Positions 1 to 16,650 of a stretch of DNA of 64,000 nt are shown piece by piece. The stretch's first letter is position 1; the number at the start of each line of letters is the position of its first letter. Both the position numbers and the translations under genes were made by a program. The DNA lies in the NCBI RefSeq assembly GCF_002775205.1, contig NC_036447.1, positions 19,264,501 to 19,328,500 on the forward strand, read 5' to 3'. Source of the DNA: Xiphophorus maculatus (lineage: Eukaryota; Chordata; Actinopteri; Cyprinodontiformes; Poeciliidae). Under the pieces are notes generated by a model that was not told the origin of the DNA, did no database searches, and saw nothing but the letters and a program-made list of their open reading frames with translations.

Positions 1-170
1 TTCATGTCAACAGGCCAAGTTCACGGTTTTCTCAAAAGAAAAACACCCAACTTCTTTCAAGTCTTTGTTGCTGCTTTTCCACAGTTTATCACATCATCAG
101 TCAACTTCCTGTTTTTATAAGCTGAACTGCTGCCGCACACTCAAGCATTCAGTTTATTTGTTTTGCGTGA

Positions 171-3331
<3,161 letters not shown>

Positions 3332-4500
3332 AGCGAGAACCTAAGGACAGACTTGTTGAACAGCCTGTTGTTCTGTACCAACATCAGTCTGTAATAAGGG
3401 AGGATTAAATGAGGGCAGAGATTGTGAGACTGGGAACAGTGCAAATCTGTCTTTGGAGTGACGAGAGAGAGAAGGCAAGCATAGATAACAGAACATGTGT
3501 TGAATTGTACAAGCTAAGTTGAGGCGATTTAGTTTTAATTTTTAAGAGAGTGCAGCAAAACGTGGAAGCTGGAGAGATTAACATACCTCGATTTCTTGTC
3601 AGTGAGACCCTTTATGCCATTTTGGTGCGGTTGAATAATCAGCTTTTCCACAGAGGGGGCTTTGTTCATTGTTTGGAAAGCAACCTTCCTTTTGTTGTTG
3701 TTGTTTTACAAAAATCCACTCAACTGCATCTGCTGAAGTTTCACATTAGGTCTGTTGATGGGGTAATTGCCAAAAAGTAGCACTTATGCACCACAACACA
3801 CCACTTTAGAAGTTAAGTAGTGTTGGGTTAATCTAAGGGACTGGTCTGTAGGGCTCCCCATTACGGGATTTATTCTGCAGTTTGGAATTTGTCCTCACCT
3901 GGAATAAAACCCCCAAATTCTTGTTTTGCCTTATAGGAATACTTTGTGTAATATACATGTGGACCTGCACTCACATGGGTCACGCCACTCTGTACCCATT
4001 GTTATTCATATTTCAAAACTGCAATGTTGACAGTGTCTTTAAGTCTACATACTGCCAAATGTTCTTTTTCTTTCTTTTGAAGAATTACGAAGCCTCAAGC
4101 TAAGAACCGTGATGAAACTTGAATCTAGAGGACCGGCCTGCGTAGGGAGGGCGCTCGAATGTATTCTGTTTACGGTTTGCACACGGATTTTATCTCCGAA
4201 ACATTTCAGTACAAGAGAATGCTGTCACAAATGGGACTTCTCATAACAATGAATGTATTTGTTGTTTGGCATGTGTTTTAATTGCTGGCAGCTTTCTCTT
4301 GAACCGCGTGCGTTAGGGGATGACAATTCCTCTTTGTAAAATGTTCTTTGAAAAACATTTAGGACAATATTTCTCTTTTTTGCTCGATGCCGTTGAGTTT
4401 TCTTATGTATGAATCTTGAAGTTTTTATTCCAACTTGATGATTGTATGAGAGTTGTATATTTAACAAACAAAAAGTAATAAAATTTGGGAAATTTGAATC
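3332..4500 (+). other. pi4k2b: pi4k2b 3'UTR and poly(A) signal
   Basis: Sequence downstream of the TAA holds no further coding similarity. A canonical AATAAA lies at 4477-4482, about 1.15 kb after the stop, and is the most likely cleavage signal. The end near 4500 is inferred. Confidence 0.6.
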
Positions 4501-4789
4501 GTTTAGTGTCAGGTGTCTGTCATACCTTTTAGTGAAAGGCCTGAGGATCCTCAAACTGCAAGAAGGTAGCCTTTATGTGTTTTACTGGACTCTATAATAT
4601 AAGTGTTTGATGTTTAAATCTACATACATAACATTGAAACGGCGACAAATACCAAGAAATGTTCAACTGCAAAATAACAGATCATCATCTGAAGGTTCAA
4701 TTCACGTCCCGAGCTGCTGCATACTTAATTCAAACTGATCAGTCATTAATTTATATTCAGATCCAATTACTACACATATAGTCCCATCT

Positions 4790-4890
4790 GAGGTGAATCT
4801 CCATAAATTAGAATATCATCAAGGTTAATTTATTACCTCAATTTAAAAAGCAGAACTCCTGCATTCATAACACTGTATTTCAAAGATAAA
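4790..4890. mobile_element. DNA-transposon relic
   Basis: The segment around 'ccataaattagaatatcatc' matches, by recollection, a very common teleost Tc1-like terminal sequence, here degraded and without a recognisable partner end. The rest of 4500-5240 between pi4k2b and htra3 shows nothing I can name. Confidence 0.45.
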
Positions 4891-5240
4891 AAGCGTACAT
4901 ATTTAAAAAAAAATACAATAAAATTAACATTTTACATAAGATCACTAAAACACTATTTTTAGGACAGAAGCTGTGCTGTTGGATTTTATGTCTCATCTTA
5001 AAACACTCCACACATTCTCTATGGAATATGAAAGGTTTGCTGTCATTCAGGCGCGCTGAAGCCATTTTCATCTGTGTTTTTGGGGAGTTTAGCCAAGATC
5101 CATCCAAAAGTCAGTGTTCATATATCCTTGTTTTGAGACTGCGGCATTAGGTTTAAAGGTTTCTAATTGAACGCACCACAGCTTCCTGGGCCGATAGAGG
5201 GATTTCTATGTGAAACTATTGCTGTTGTGTGTTTTTGTGT

Positions 5241-5255
5241 CCACTAGATGGCGCT
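5241..5255 (+). promoter_or_regulatory. CTCF-like motif upstream of htra3
   Basis: CCACTAGATGGCGCT fits the published CTCF core pattern CCASYAGRKGGCRSY at all 15 positions. It lies about 320 bp upstream of the chosen htra3 start codon. A nearly identical site occurs on the same strand at 13106, downstream of the gene. Binding is inferred from motif only. Confidence 0.5.
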
Positions 5256-5562
5256 TGGGGTCCGGCCAGGTTCCTAATGTGCTCCCTGTCGGTGGAAAGG
5301 ACTGTTTTTTCTTTTCTTTTTTCTGAAAAACTAAACCGCAGGAGTGAAAATATAGACTATGCTGACACGCATGACTGACCATGAGTTTTTAGGAGCTTCA
5401 TATAGACGTAGACATGACTCTTAGCAGTCAAACCTCAACTTCTTGGGCTACCTTAGCTACTTAAAGGGAACTCGATGCAGATTTTTTTTTTTCATAAAAT
5501 AAATTACTCTTGACTTTATGAGGACGAAAGGTTTTCCGTCCGAACTTCATGTGCCTGCTAAA

Positions 5563-8500
5563 ATGCGTTTCTTCCCAGCTTTCGCCGTGCTTTTCTTCTT
5601 TACATACGGCCTGTCCGAAGCTGCGCGCCCGGAAAAATGCGGCTCCCGGTGCGACGTGAGCTCCTGTCCGAGCCCCAGCTGTCCCGGCGGGTACGTCCCG
5701 GACAAGTGCGGCTGCTGCCTGGTGTGTTCGCCGCGGGAGGGGGACCTTTGCGGCCGCAAGAACGACCTCCCGTGCGGGGACGGCCTAGAGTGCAAGACGC
5801 TCTCCGCTTCCGATGCGGGGAAGCGGCGGGGCTCGTCCAGAGGGGTTTGCCGGTGTAAGCAGGACCACGAAGTGTGCGGCACCGACGGGAGGACGTACGG
5901 AAACGTTTGCAAGCTGAAAGCTGCCAGTCGGAGAGCCGTGCAGAAAGGGAGAGCAGCAGTGAGCCAAGCGCACAAAGGACCGTGTTCGACTCCGGACCCA
6001 AGTAGGACCGCAGAGATAAATATGCAACCTTTAAAAACTTTTAAGTTATAATTTTTTTTTTTAATATACGGTCTCATAACACTACTGCAACATTGTTATT
6101 GATTTATCCTGAAAATACCGAAAAATTACCAATTTTAAGACGGTTTCAACAAAAAAAAATGTATCAGATGCAAAAAAAACAGCGACGTAGAACAAACATT
6201 AATAAAAATAAATTTAAACGCTATTGTAGCTATGCAAAAAAAAAAAAGTACCAGAGAACAAGGAAAAGAAAGTTTATATGTTTTTTTTTTTCATGGTCAC
6301 GTTCTGATTCCAGGAGAACATGGACTTGTACTTGAATTTACTGTTTCTGCCTGTTTTACTCCTCTTCTGGTGTAATTCAGATGTTTCCAGTGGGGGAGAG
6401 CTGGAGGGTCAGTTTAACACCTGACTTTTTCACTGAGGAGTCATTCTGTTGTCATAGGTGCTGAATGTGGCTAAGTAATGTCTGCCTCTAGTATCCTTAG
6501 TAACAACAAGCTGAGGACTCCTCTTCCTTAGCCTCATAGATCTAGTTTTTAGAAGAATTTCACAGTTTCACTCTTTGGGCCACAAAGTGTGCAGTATTGC
6601 TGCTCTACATGAGGATGGAAAGCAGCTGGATATTTGGATTTGTTTTCTTTACATTAAATGTCATAGTAGAATTTTAATTGACATTCATGAATACTGTAAA
6701 AGTGTTAACTGGTTTAAATTGTTTTCAGAAATGTCACTAGATTTGCCATAAAACCCGTGTCTAATGAAATGCAACTCTCACCACTAATCTCATGTTTTTA
6801 ATCTTATGTTTTTGAGATGTCTGCTTATGTTTCTTCACAGTTTAAGATAAGAAAATATATTCAAAACCACAAAAGTTTTTCTTTGTAGAGGTTTGATATA
6901 TTAAATTAAACATACCATAAGGCAAGTTTATCTTTTTTTTTGCCGATTTTGCTAATGTGCAAATATGTTTTCTTATGTTTTCCTGAATGGTTACAGGATG
7001 GTATTCATATCTGGCGGCATTCATACTCCCTGAATTCGTCCATAACGTGTCGTACTACAACCAGAAACTCCAATGCCTCCCTTTTTGGATTTTATTCAGT
7101 TGTTCAATAATAACTTGTTAATATTGGAAATAGGCTTCAAAGAGGCAGAGCAGGACCACAGAGCAAAGAGAAATTCAAACCATTTCTTCCATCAGTCATA
7201 GTGAGGAAGGATCATATTCTCAACTCCAACTCCTCTCTGCCCGGCTTTCTAACCGTACAGCTAGGCAGAGATTTACAGAAGAACAGAAAAAGCAAATGAG
7301 GTGGCTGTGACACGTCAAAATATAAAAAGGGTTGTGAGTATTTTTACAAGGAGGTGTATGGATGGGGATGATGGGACTTGTGTTTGCTGTCCTTTCTCTG
7401 TATTAATGCAGCTGGTTTGCTCATGTCGGCGCAGGTCGTTCTCTCACCCGTCCCAGCAGCCCTCGATACAAGTTCAACTTCATCGCCGATGTCGTGGAGA
7501 AAATAGCTCCTGCTGTTGTCCACATCGAACTGTTTGTCAGGTGTGAAATGTGTGTGTGTGTGTGTGTGAAGTACAGAGCTGGATGTTGAACCAAATGTTC
7601 CCTACAGATCCATCCAACTTGCCCCATTCTTTTGCTGTGGTGTAGTTTGAACTTACTTTAGCTCTTCAAGTGTAGCCCACTTCACAAGCTGCATCAACGT
7701 GCACTCAGAGGACGAATTGAGAAAACCAGTTCAATTCTGTTCTTCCGTTTCTCTCCAGACATCCTCTGTTTGGTCGCCACGTGCGTCTGTCCAGCGGGTC
7801 CGGTTTCATTGTGACTCACTCAGGTGTGATTGTGACCAACGCTCATGTGGTAACCACCACCGGCACGGTGACCGGGAGGCCGCAGCTGCGGGTCCAGCTC
7901 CACGATGGAGACGCATATGAGGCTGCGGTCAGGGATGTAGACAGGAAGGCAGACATAGCGACCATCAAGATCAATCCACAGGTCAGAGCGACTCTATGGA
8001 TTCTTCTGGTCTTTTCTTTCTGGTTATTAAATGAGCCAACGTGAAACATCCTGACACACCTGTGTGACAATTTGTAGAGTCTTCCTGCTAGACATTCAGA
8101 AAGCCAGCGGAAATACTTTGATAAACACTAACTCTGTGACTCACAGATACAACGCTGATGTGCGTATTCTCACACCCGCATCCCAAATTCTTGGGCTGCT
8201 TTGTTAGCTTGAAAGTGTTCCTCTTTCTTTACTCCTCTATAGTACGATTTATTCATTTTTCTTACTTTGTTTTTCAGCTCCACATGTGTTTTCCTGACAT
8301 CTATTTTCCACTCTGTTGTGTTTGCATTTATATGTGAACGTTCCTGTGGGAGCAGAAGAAGCTTCCTGTCCTGTCTTTGGGCAGTTCGGCTGATCTGAGA
8401 CCAGGGGAGTTTGTGGTTGCCATCGGCAGCCCCTTCGCCCTGCAGAACACAGTGACAACAGGCATCGTCAGCACGGCTCAGAGAGACGGCAAAGAGCTGG

Positions 8501-11184
8501 GCATCAAGGATTCAGACATGGACTACATCCAGACTGATGCCATTATCAATGTGAGAACATTAACAGACTCATATACCTCTAATTGGAAGAAACATGTTGG
8601 TCAAATTTTCAGATTTCCTTAAACATAACTCTGCCAGGGACAGCAGCCATTTTGGGCTTGAATGTATGACAAAGAAATAATGATTAAGACCAGGCTTTTT
8701 ATGTTTGCATTTTTTTTGTTCTACTTTGCATCTACATGCGACAAGTATGGCAACTCTGGAGGACCTCTTGTGAACTTGGTAAGTTATATTTTTGTGATCT
8801 CTATTTTATGGGGTTTTAGTAAAAATCATATGACAGTGGTGATTTTTTTTTTTGCCATAGCAAAATATCACAGTGTGTTTTCTTTTACATATATTTTAAA
8901 TATGACCTGACTGCTATCGGGACCCTTTGCTATTGAGAAATGATTGCTTGTCGAAGGCGTGGACTCTGTTAAAGTTTGAAAGGTTACACAATCGCTAACG
9001 TTTACCCATGACATATGTGATGCGCCAGCCCGACGCCAAGAAACTTACCAGAAATTGTCTGCGACATAAACAACCATCCTCCACTTCAAAGAGAGAAGTG
9101 CCGATCCAAACAAGATGGCTGTCAATGTTAATTCAATATTTGGAGGCGTGGCCAACATGGACTGAACAGTTCGATCACTTCCTCCGCTGCCATTCCTAAA
9201 ACGACTGGCAGACTACAATTCTAAAACATTGCAGAAAATCAATGTCATCATTCACAACTTCTCCTTCTGTTCGCTGATTCATCCGGACAAAATCCTTCTC
9301 AAGAAATCCAAGTGAATAGGAGAAAGCCCAGATGAAGCACTGTAGGGAGTTAAGAATCGAGCAGAATTGGTGGGACGGCAAAGGCCGAGCTAGGTTGGTT
9401 TTTTAACACAAAACTCCCTCCTCTCCTGAGTTTTGAACATTTCTTATGCCTGACTAATTTATGGGCCAACTTTTAGTGGATTAGCAAACTCAATCTAGTA
9501 GATTGGACTTACTGTCCAATACCATAAATACTTTCGGAAGCAAGTCTAATACTGCATTGGACTTACTGTAGGATTTTGTGATCCTGGGCAAAAGAGATTT
9601 TGACCAGGATCACATCACTGGATTTTAAGACAATGTATATCTTAAAGAGATGGGGGTTGATTCAGCAACATGTGCACAGTACTTTAGATGCATTGTCTTG
9701 CAGGATGGCGAGGTCATAGGCATTAATACTCTGAAAGTGACTGCAGGAATCTCCTTTGCCATCCCCTCAGATAGGATCAGTCACTTCCTCACAGAGTCAC
9801 AGACCAAATATATCAAAGGTGAGAGTCTTAAGTTGATAACGATGAATTTCTTTATAAGACAAAAGTTGTTCAATCAACAAGTATCCACTACTTGTCGATT
9901 GAAGTAGTTAATCTCACACCGGCTGTTGCTTATGTGACAGAGAAGACCCGACTGCAGAGAAGACGCATGGAGGAGCCTCAATCTGACACAGGTGAAAACT
10001 GCTAATGATGAAAACATGATGATATAAAATCGTTTTCTTTTTAAATAATAAATGTAGCACTTTTCTGTTTGTTTCAGAAACAAAGAAGTACTTTTTAGGC
10101 ATCAGGATGATAACAATCACCAAAGTGTGAGTTAAGAAGAAAAACACACTGAAGGTTGGGTAAGAATAGACTTGTTTTGTTTCGTGTTGATGGGCTTTTT
10201 TTGTGCCTCAGTTTAATGGCAGAGCTGAAACTTCAAGATCCGGACTTCCCTGAAGTCAGCAGTGGCATTTTAGTGCAGCAGGTCATCCCTAAAAGTCCTG
10301 CTGAGAGGTATGAACACACACCCTCTAATATACACAGTTCCTTATAGCTCTTTATATTACTTGCTATAAAATATTTAGACCTTTGAGATTAAACTATCTC
10401 GGGATATTTTGAAACGAAGAACTGTAAATCTATCAGGTTAAGGATTACTATGTTTCGCATAGTAAATATAGGGTAATTTCACCCTTTGAGCTTTTTCACC
10501 TATTGTCACATTACATCTATAAACTTTAATATACTTTATTGGGATAATATCATCACCTTCATAGCATAATGGCCAAAGTTATGTTTCTCCAAAACAGATT
10601 TTGGCAAAAGAATCACCACCCCTTTATGTCCAAAACTGTTTTAGGCAAGAGAAAAACAAAACAAAAAAAACAATTTTAGCAAAAAAAATGACTTTGGCCA
10701 TTATTTTAGGATGGTGAGGACATGTATAACATAATATATATCACTTGAAGTAGAATGATACACAGTTGTACTTGTTTTTTTCTACAAACAAAATTAGGAA
10801 AAGTGTAACGACATGTGTGTTCAGCCACTTTTTCTCTAATACCCATAAATACTTCCAGAAATTAATTACTTAAATGGTTGTTTTGTAATATTTATAAAAA
10901 TCCAGCTGGTCTGTGAAGTTTAAGTTTAAGGGTTTTTACTTTTGAAAGGCAACATAAGTGGCACATATCTTGGTAGAAAGTAATAACAAGAGTTATTTCC
11001 TTTTGTTTTGAACAGTGGAGGCATTCAGGCAGGTGACGTTATAGTGAAGCTAGACGGACACCCAGTTCGCACCACTGAAGACATCCACCAAGCTCTGCAG
11101 AGCGATCTGCCTCTCCTGCTTGAGATTCGCAGAGGAAACAACGACTTACTGTTCAACGTGCGCCCTCAGCTGCTGGGGCATTGA
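5563..11184 (+). CDS. htra3: HTRA serine peptidase 3 (secreted), ten exons
   Basis: Secreted trimeric S1C protease of the HtrA family; mammalian HTRA3 cleaves matrix proteins and dampens TGF-beta signalling (family knowledge). Exons: 5563-6001, 7435-7540, 7759-7981, 8356-8550, 8746-8778, 9704-9818, 9941-9991, 10078-10126, 10212-10307, 11016-11184; total 491 aa. Order: signal peptide ([13 protein letters not shown]), Cys-rich IGFBP domain, Kazal-like domain ending GPC, protease, PDZ. The catalytic triad is His211 (TNAHVV), Asp247 (KADIATIK) and Ser325 (GNSGGP); its 36- and 78-residue spacings match human HTRA3 as I recall it. [10 protein letters not shown] in the PDZ linker and the gpr78/cpz neighbourhood favour HTRA3 over HTRA1 or HTRA4. 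An in-frame upstream ATG at 5518 has a poor context (T at -3), whereas 5563 has A at -3 and immediately opens the signal peptide. No frameshift was seen. Confidence 0.94.
8779..9703. other. htra3 intron 5 without recognised elements
   Basis: This 925-bp intron lies between the catalytic-Ser exon and the next protease exon. It contains A/T runs and a moderately GC-rich stretch near 8940-9200, but I recognise no gene, repeat family or inverted termini. Confidence 0.5.
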
Positions 11185-11358
11185 AAAATGGGACGGGACT
11201 TTATTTTTCAGTTAGAGCAGTCCAGTGAGAAGAGTGAGGATTTCAATCGGTGTGCAGCATTTTCAGGAAATACAACTGCAAGCGAGCAACTTTTCCAGAT
11301 GCATTGATGTCTATTGTTTTTGATTTTTACTTTCAAAATGTTTGTTTTGATTTATATG

Positions 11359-12073
11359 CAGTGTCATGTAAAAGTATTCATACTCCTTGGACTTTCTCAT
11401 ATTTTGTCACGTTACAGCAACAGATTTTAATTTATTGTTGTTCAGTCTCATCTTTTGCAACCATAACCCAATTGTATACCGACATTGCCTTTATTTAAGA
11501 TATTTTCTCACCAGGTTTCCTGTCCCTGCTCAAGAATAGTCGTCCCAAAGCATAATCTTGCCACCATCTTGCTTCAGCATGATAATGTCGCACTCAGTGT
11601 GACTTTACTTTTCTTCTGCGCGCAGTATTTTTTTTCTTGTTAATTAAAAAGTTTCAGTCTCATCTGACCAGGCTTGTAACAAACTGCAATTAGGACTTTT
11701 ATGGCTTTCTTACAACAATGTTTTCTTTCTTACTATAAAGGCCAAATTTAAGCCCCCCCCCCCCCCCCACACACACACACACACCTCTGTTGCTTGATAA
11801 CACCATTTTGATTTTAACATATTAGCAACTTTATCCCTAAAATTATACAAAGCTGTATTCTGTTTACTAGTCAGTGATCTATGGAGGCAACTGGTTGCCC
11901 TAATACTTAGAGGTATTAGCATTAGCAGAAAAATGAAAAACTGAAGGCTATGTTTAATTTTCTTTCCACTTCGCAATTTAAAAACCAGCATGTTGATCTA
12001 TCACTAAAATAAAATGCACTGAAGTTATTTAGTATGTGAAAATTCAGGAGGTGTGAATACTTTCGCAAGGCCG
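11359..12073. mobile_element. Tc1/mariner-like non-autonomous element
   Basis: The left end (gtcatgtaaaagtattcat, 11363 on) and the right end (gtgtgaatactttcgcaagg, about 12050-12070) are imperfect inverted repeats of the 'AAAGTATTCATACCCCTTG' class common in teleost Tc1-like elements. The interior near 11510-11600 resembles a degraded transposase region (phrases about 'catcttgcttcagcatgat'). It lies directly 3' of the htra3 stop and may be in its 3'UTR. No intact reading frame is present. Confidence 0.6.
11753..11783 (+). repeat. C16 run followed by (AC)n
   Basis: Sixteen C residues (11753-11768) are followed by an AC dinucleotide tract to about 11783. It sits inside the Tc1-like element. 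Confidence 0.9.
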
Positions 12074-13105
12074 TTTTCATTTTGACAAATACTGTATGGT
12101 TCAATACTCATGGTGCTGCTGCTGAGTGAAATGTGCTACACTTTATAATGAGGATGCTTTAGGAAAAAAAAGAAGCTTTTTAATCTGTGCCAGGGCAGCC
12201 GTGTGTGTTTTTCTGTCTGGTGTGCCGGACACCAGCTGCAAACTCGGTTCCACTGTTTATGTCTTCTCAGTCCTCCTCCTTCCTCCCTGGTTTGGAAAGG
12301 CACTCTGTTAATTTAAACAAATCTTAGCTACCATATTATAAAAACAGTACTTATACACATAAAAGGAAAAGTCCTGGCAAAGTCATTTTTATTATGTCAT
12401 GTGGAGGAAATGATCTGGCAGAACATCTTAAGTCCTTAAACCCACAGAAGCTGAAATTGTATCAGGGTTGTTTGGTTTAGAATATTAAAGAAATCAAACT
12501 TATTCATCTTGATATACCCAGTTAAATCTGGTTTAAAATACAACCCAAGAAGACATGTTCATAGATGGTAACAGTTTTTCTCCACAATGAGCTGAATGAG
12601 ATTGGGATCTTACTTAAAGTGTACTGGCACCTGCACAGTTCACTGAAGGAAAGATAATCTTTCTGGCCCATTTGAACAAAACTGGGTCACGTAACAGTGG
12701 TGGCTGCAGCTATGCCAGCAAAAGGGGAAAGAAAAAGAAAAGGTCATTTGTTACTGCTCCGTAGATGCAGTCCTTGGACACCATATTTGTGGGTGAGTTT
12801 GTGTTGAGGGGGGAAAAGAGCAATCCTACATCCTTGGGTTAGGGAGTGGACGCAGCTCTTTATCCATATAAAGACAAAACTGCCCGTCCAAGCCGTGTCC
12901 CTGAGCTCACATTATATATATAACACACTCACTTAACTGCGGCGAAGTACCAGTGTCCATGATATAAAAAAAAATTACAGGTATGTGTTCTGTTTATACC
13001 GCGGATGAGGCCAGACTTTGCCAAAAGATAAACATTTAACGTAGTGCCATCTACAGGCCACTTGCGAGACAAATACGTTTTTTAGTTGCTTGTTTTCCAA
13101 ATTGG

Positions 13106-13120
13106 CCACTAGATGGCGCG
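13106..13120 (+). promoter_or_regulatory. CTCF-like motif downstream of htra3
   Basis: CCACTAGATGGCGCG matches 14 of 15 positions of the CTCF core pattern and shares its first 14 bases with the site at 5241, in the same orientation. Together the two bracket htra3 over about 7.9 kb. Confidence 0.45.
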
Positions 13121-16100
13121 TTAGGAACAAAGATGAGCTCCTGACGTGGCAATAGAAGCAGCAATTGATCAGATGTTGGACTGGACAGTATCAGCAGTTG
13201 AAGTAAAATATAGTTCATGAGAGGGTCTAAATGCTTTAATTAGTAGAAAAGAAACTTCAACGGTGAGGGAAAAATATTGATACCCCTCACAGATTTAGGT
13301 TTAAAGACATCTTTTAATTTTGACAAGTTTATTCTAACGAGAAGCAGTATTGATGTTGCTAGTTCACTCTAATAAACCTCTGGAGCCTTCGCATAACAGC
13401 TGCATTAGTACTCAGAATAAATTGCACCTAGGTGGATGCCATGTCATGAATAAGTGACTTCTGGCTGCACTTTTAATGGTTGTTTTGTTTATTTTTATGA
13501 AGATTTTCTATTCATTCATTTCTTTCTACTTATTATTTTACAGGACAACTTGTAGTCATGGACTCCATAAATCTGTGTTTATGGAGGAGAGGCGACGAGA
13601 GAGTAAGCGTTTATAAAGTTTACTAGTTCAGTATTAGTTTAATGAACAGGGACGATGTGCATAAAGCATTAATAGCAGATGCTTTACACCAGATTTAGCT
13701 GAAGCTAATTTCCATCTGTAGCAAACCGCACCGTAAACGAGAGGAAGAATGCTTCACAGAGCCTCACAGTTATGGAGCACAGATCAGAGAGGAAAGAATC
13801 ATTTAGACACATAATGATTGATGTCATTGCACAGTTTACCAATAACATCGCCACTGCAAGTTTTCTTAACACAACAAAGTCCTAAAAGTGACCATAAAAA
13901 ACGACCAATAATATTTTGTCAAATGAATTTTTGTTATTACGATTTTCTAAATTAAGCGGTGCACACAATCCCACGGGTGTTTAGTCAGATTATACCTTAA
14001 AATGACCTTAACCTTTCTTTTTTTCCCCATTCTCCTCTAAATTGCAATGCATGAAAGAGAAAACACAAAAATAACTCCAGAGGTTATGCCGGACAGGATC
14101 CAAATTTCAAGATGTGGTCAGCCGACATCTGAAGATAGTTCCTCCTGTGCATATTTCTTACTTACATGGTGCCAAATAGTTTTTTAAGCTAAATCGTGTC
14201 AGTGAAACTAACATCATGGAGAATGTTTATGATTCCAATCATTTTATTATTTCTCCTTGCTATAGTAACAACAGAGCGGAACAAAGTTTATGCAACACCA
14301 CCATCCGTCATGACCTTTGACCTAGCAAGATGATGCTAGCTGTACAAACTGACTAGTGATCCAGGAAACTGAATCGATGTTCAAGGATCAGACAACTTTT
14401 GCAATGCACCAAAGGGCAATTTCACCGATAATCCAAGATCTGTTTGGTTGCTCAGTTATTTGACTGGTGAAATGCCACAGTTGTTTAATGAAAAAAAAAA
14501 ACTAACTTGAACTATAAATGAGGTGTAGGACACAGAGAGCGGCATGCAGAGGGGAGTCTTGCTGCAGTGTCTCATTTCTCTGAAAGACGGAGAAGTTCCA
14601 GACCGAATCTCAGTAAAAAACAAATTCGTGCTTTCAGTGGAATTCATGGAATTTCAGACCTCGTTAAATCTCAAAGAAGAAAAAGGAAAAAGACTACGTA
14701 GCCCGGGGAAAGCATATATTATTGCAAGATTCCCTGAAGTAGCTGTCACTGACAGTCTTGTGTTGCAAGTCCAGCTTTGCCCCTTAATGTGAGATAGAAT
14801 CAAATTTGAAAATGAAGACAGAAGGTAGAGATTTGCGCAAAAACAGTGATTGTGAGGACAAATGGCTGTGCCAAGCTTTGTCCAATAGTCAAGGCGGTGA
14901 GAGGTGTGATGATGATATTATGCAGCAGGATAGTGTGGGCTGAGGCGGTGTGTAGATAGAGATCTAGAAACTTTGGCTGGTTTGCATTTCATCTCCTCCT
15001 TTCACCATGTGCTGCACACAGTAGCTCTGATCAGCAAAGCGGTGAGTCATTTGAGGAGAGTATTATTCCAGACAGATGGAAGTAGTTAGGGCCTGTGTAA
15101 CTGTAACGCCTTCACTAAATCGAATTCTTGTTTTTTTTTAGTCCAAGCTGTCTGAGGCGCTGCAGCAGTAGCATATGTCCGATGAGTAGTCTGTGACTTT
15201 AATGGTGCAGCAGCCTGAGTGACTTACTGCCACTTCACTGGCTGATTAACTCTTGAAATATTTTTCTCAGTCAGCAAACTCCTTTTATTCTCTTTAATTT
15301 CATTCAGTTCAACTCATTTTTATTTATATAACATGTTTAAGACACAGCTATGACTTTTACGAGCTCGTAAAAGTAACATTTGTAACATTTGTAACATTCG
15401 TAGCACTTTTATTTAGCATGGCTGCATCTGAACCAGCTTTACTCTTAACTACTTTCCCCAGAATCTACCCTCCACATGGAGGCCTGTTCTTCAGACATGG
15501 CTACAAAGATGAAATATTATAAAAAATATTATGAATCTAAAGTAATATCAATGTCAATGTACCCATAGGTCAGGCACTTCACCCCAAAAACCTACCAATC
15601 TGCTCGCATCAACATGTAAATGTGTTGGTTTGTGAGTGCCAGTGGGTGAATGTGCCTCTAGTGTGAAGCTCCTTGACTGATCAGTATGACTACAAAAAGT
15701 GGCATTCTGTCCTTTTACCATCAACAAAACTGGGAAAAAAGATACGTAGTACATTAAAAGACAGGCACAGGCAGTCAGTAAGATAGATGGCTGTGTAAAA
15801 AGACTGAAGGTAATTAACTATAAGCCCTCTTAACAGTTTGGTTTTTGTCTCGGATTTGAAGGCGCGGGGGGAATTAAGGTTTGTTACCCAGCCAGAGAAC
15901 GGGAGCCAGGAGACGTAAAGCGCTGCCCCCTGTTCTGGATCTGAAAAATGTTGGAATGAAAAGCAGAGCGGCAGTGTTACTGTGGGACTACGCAGAATAA
16001 TGAGCTGTTTTCAGATGGAGCTACCGAGAACTCTGTGTTAATCAGAACAATGGACTCTTAGACTAACACGTGGCTGGTTTACCTGTCAGCATCCCGGCTT

Positions 16101-16650
16101 CTGGTTGAACTCTAACTGTTTTTAATGACTTGTGCAGGCATCCAACTAAAATAGAATTGCAGCAATCCTGTCTGCTATTGTTTTGTATTGAATCGTCAGA
16201 GCATGGTTCCTATTTTAAACATAACTTTTATATCAAATTATTTTTATGACTTGGTTTTCGTGCGAGGTGAAGCAAAAATCTTTGTCAAGCATGACTCTGG
16301 GGTTCTTTATAGATGCCTTCTGTTTAACCTGAACTTATGAAAAGGAAATTACAAGTTATTGTTTTTACATCCTTGAGACAACACTCTAACTTCAGTGTGT
16401 ATAAGAGCAGAGCTAGCCCAGCGTTGTATGGGCCACAGACTGGTTTTGATTGGGGGCCGTTCAGCTATCATTGCTATCCACAGCCCAGCAGATACCTCCA
16501 TGTTTGAATATTTCTGGAATATGTTTTTATCACACCTAATAACATTGTTTATAGCTGGAACGTTATAAACTTATCACACAATTTCTTAAATTGATTGAAT
16601 TTACACCCAAATGTGTGTTTCTACTCTCCAGTAAGTCGTGGTTTTATATG
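13121..16650. other. intergenic stretch, mostly unassigned
   Basis: No gene is recognised. A short TcMar-like end occurs near 13262-13310 (tattgatacccctcacagat). A sequence like the teleost 'ttcaattttatttatataac' SINE/LINE-tail motif lies at 15298-15352. A perfect 22-bp palindrome lies at 15353-15374 (ACTTTTACGAG and its complement), and a partial CTCF-like core on the - strand near 15914-15932. The ORF at 14544-14792 has no recognisable family and I do not call it. Confidence 0.4.

Noticed and set aside
5547..6077. Antisense and alternate-frame ORFs over htra3 exon 1
   Set aside because: Shadows caused by the GC-rich, Cys-rich exon; the + frame has domain evidence and splice phase.
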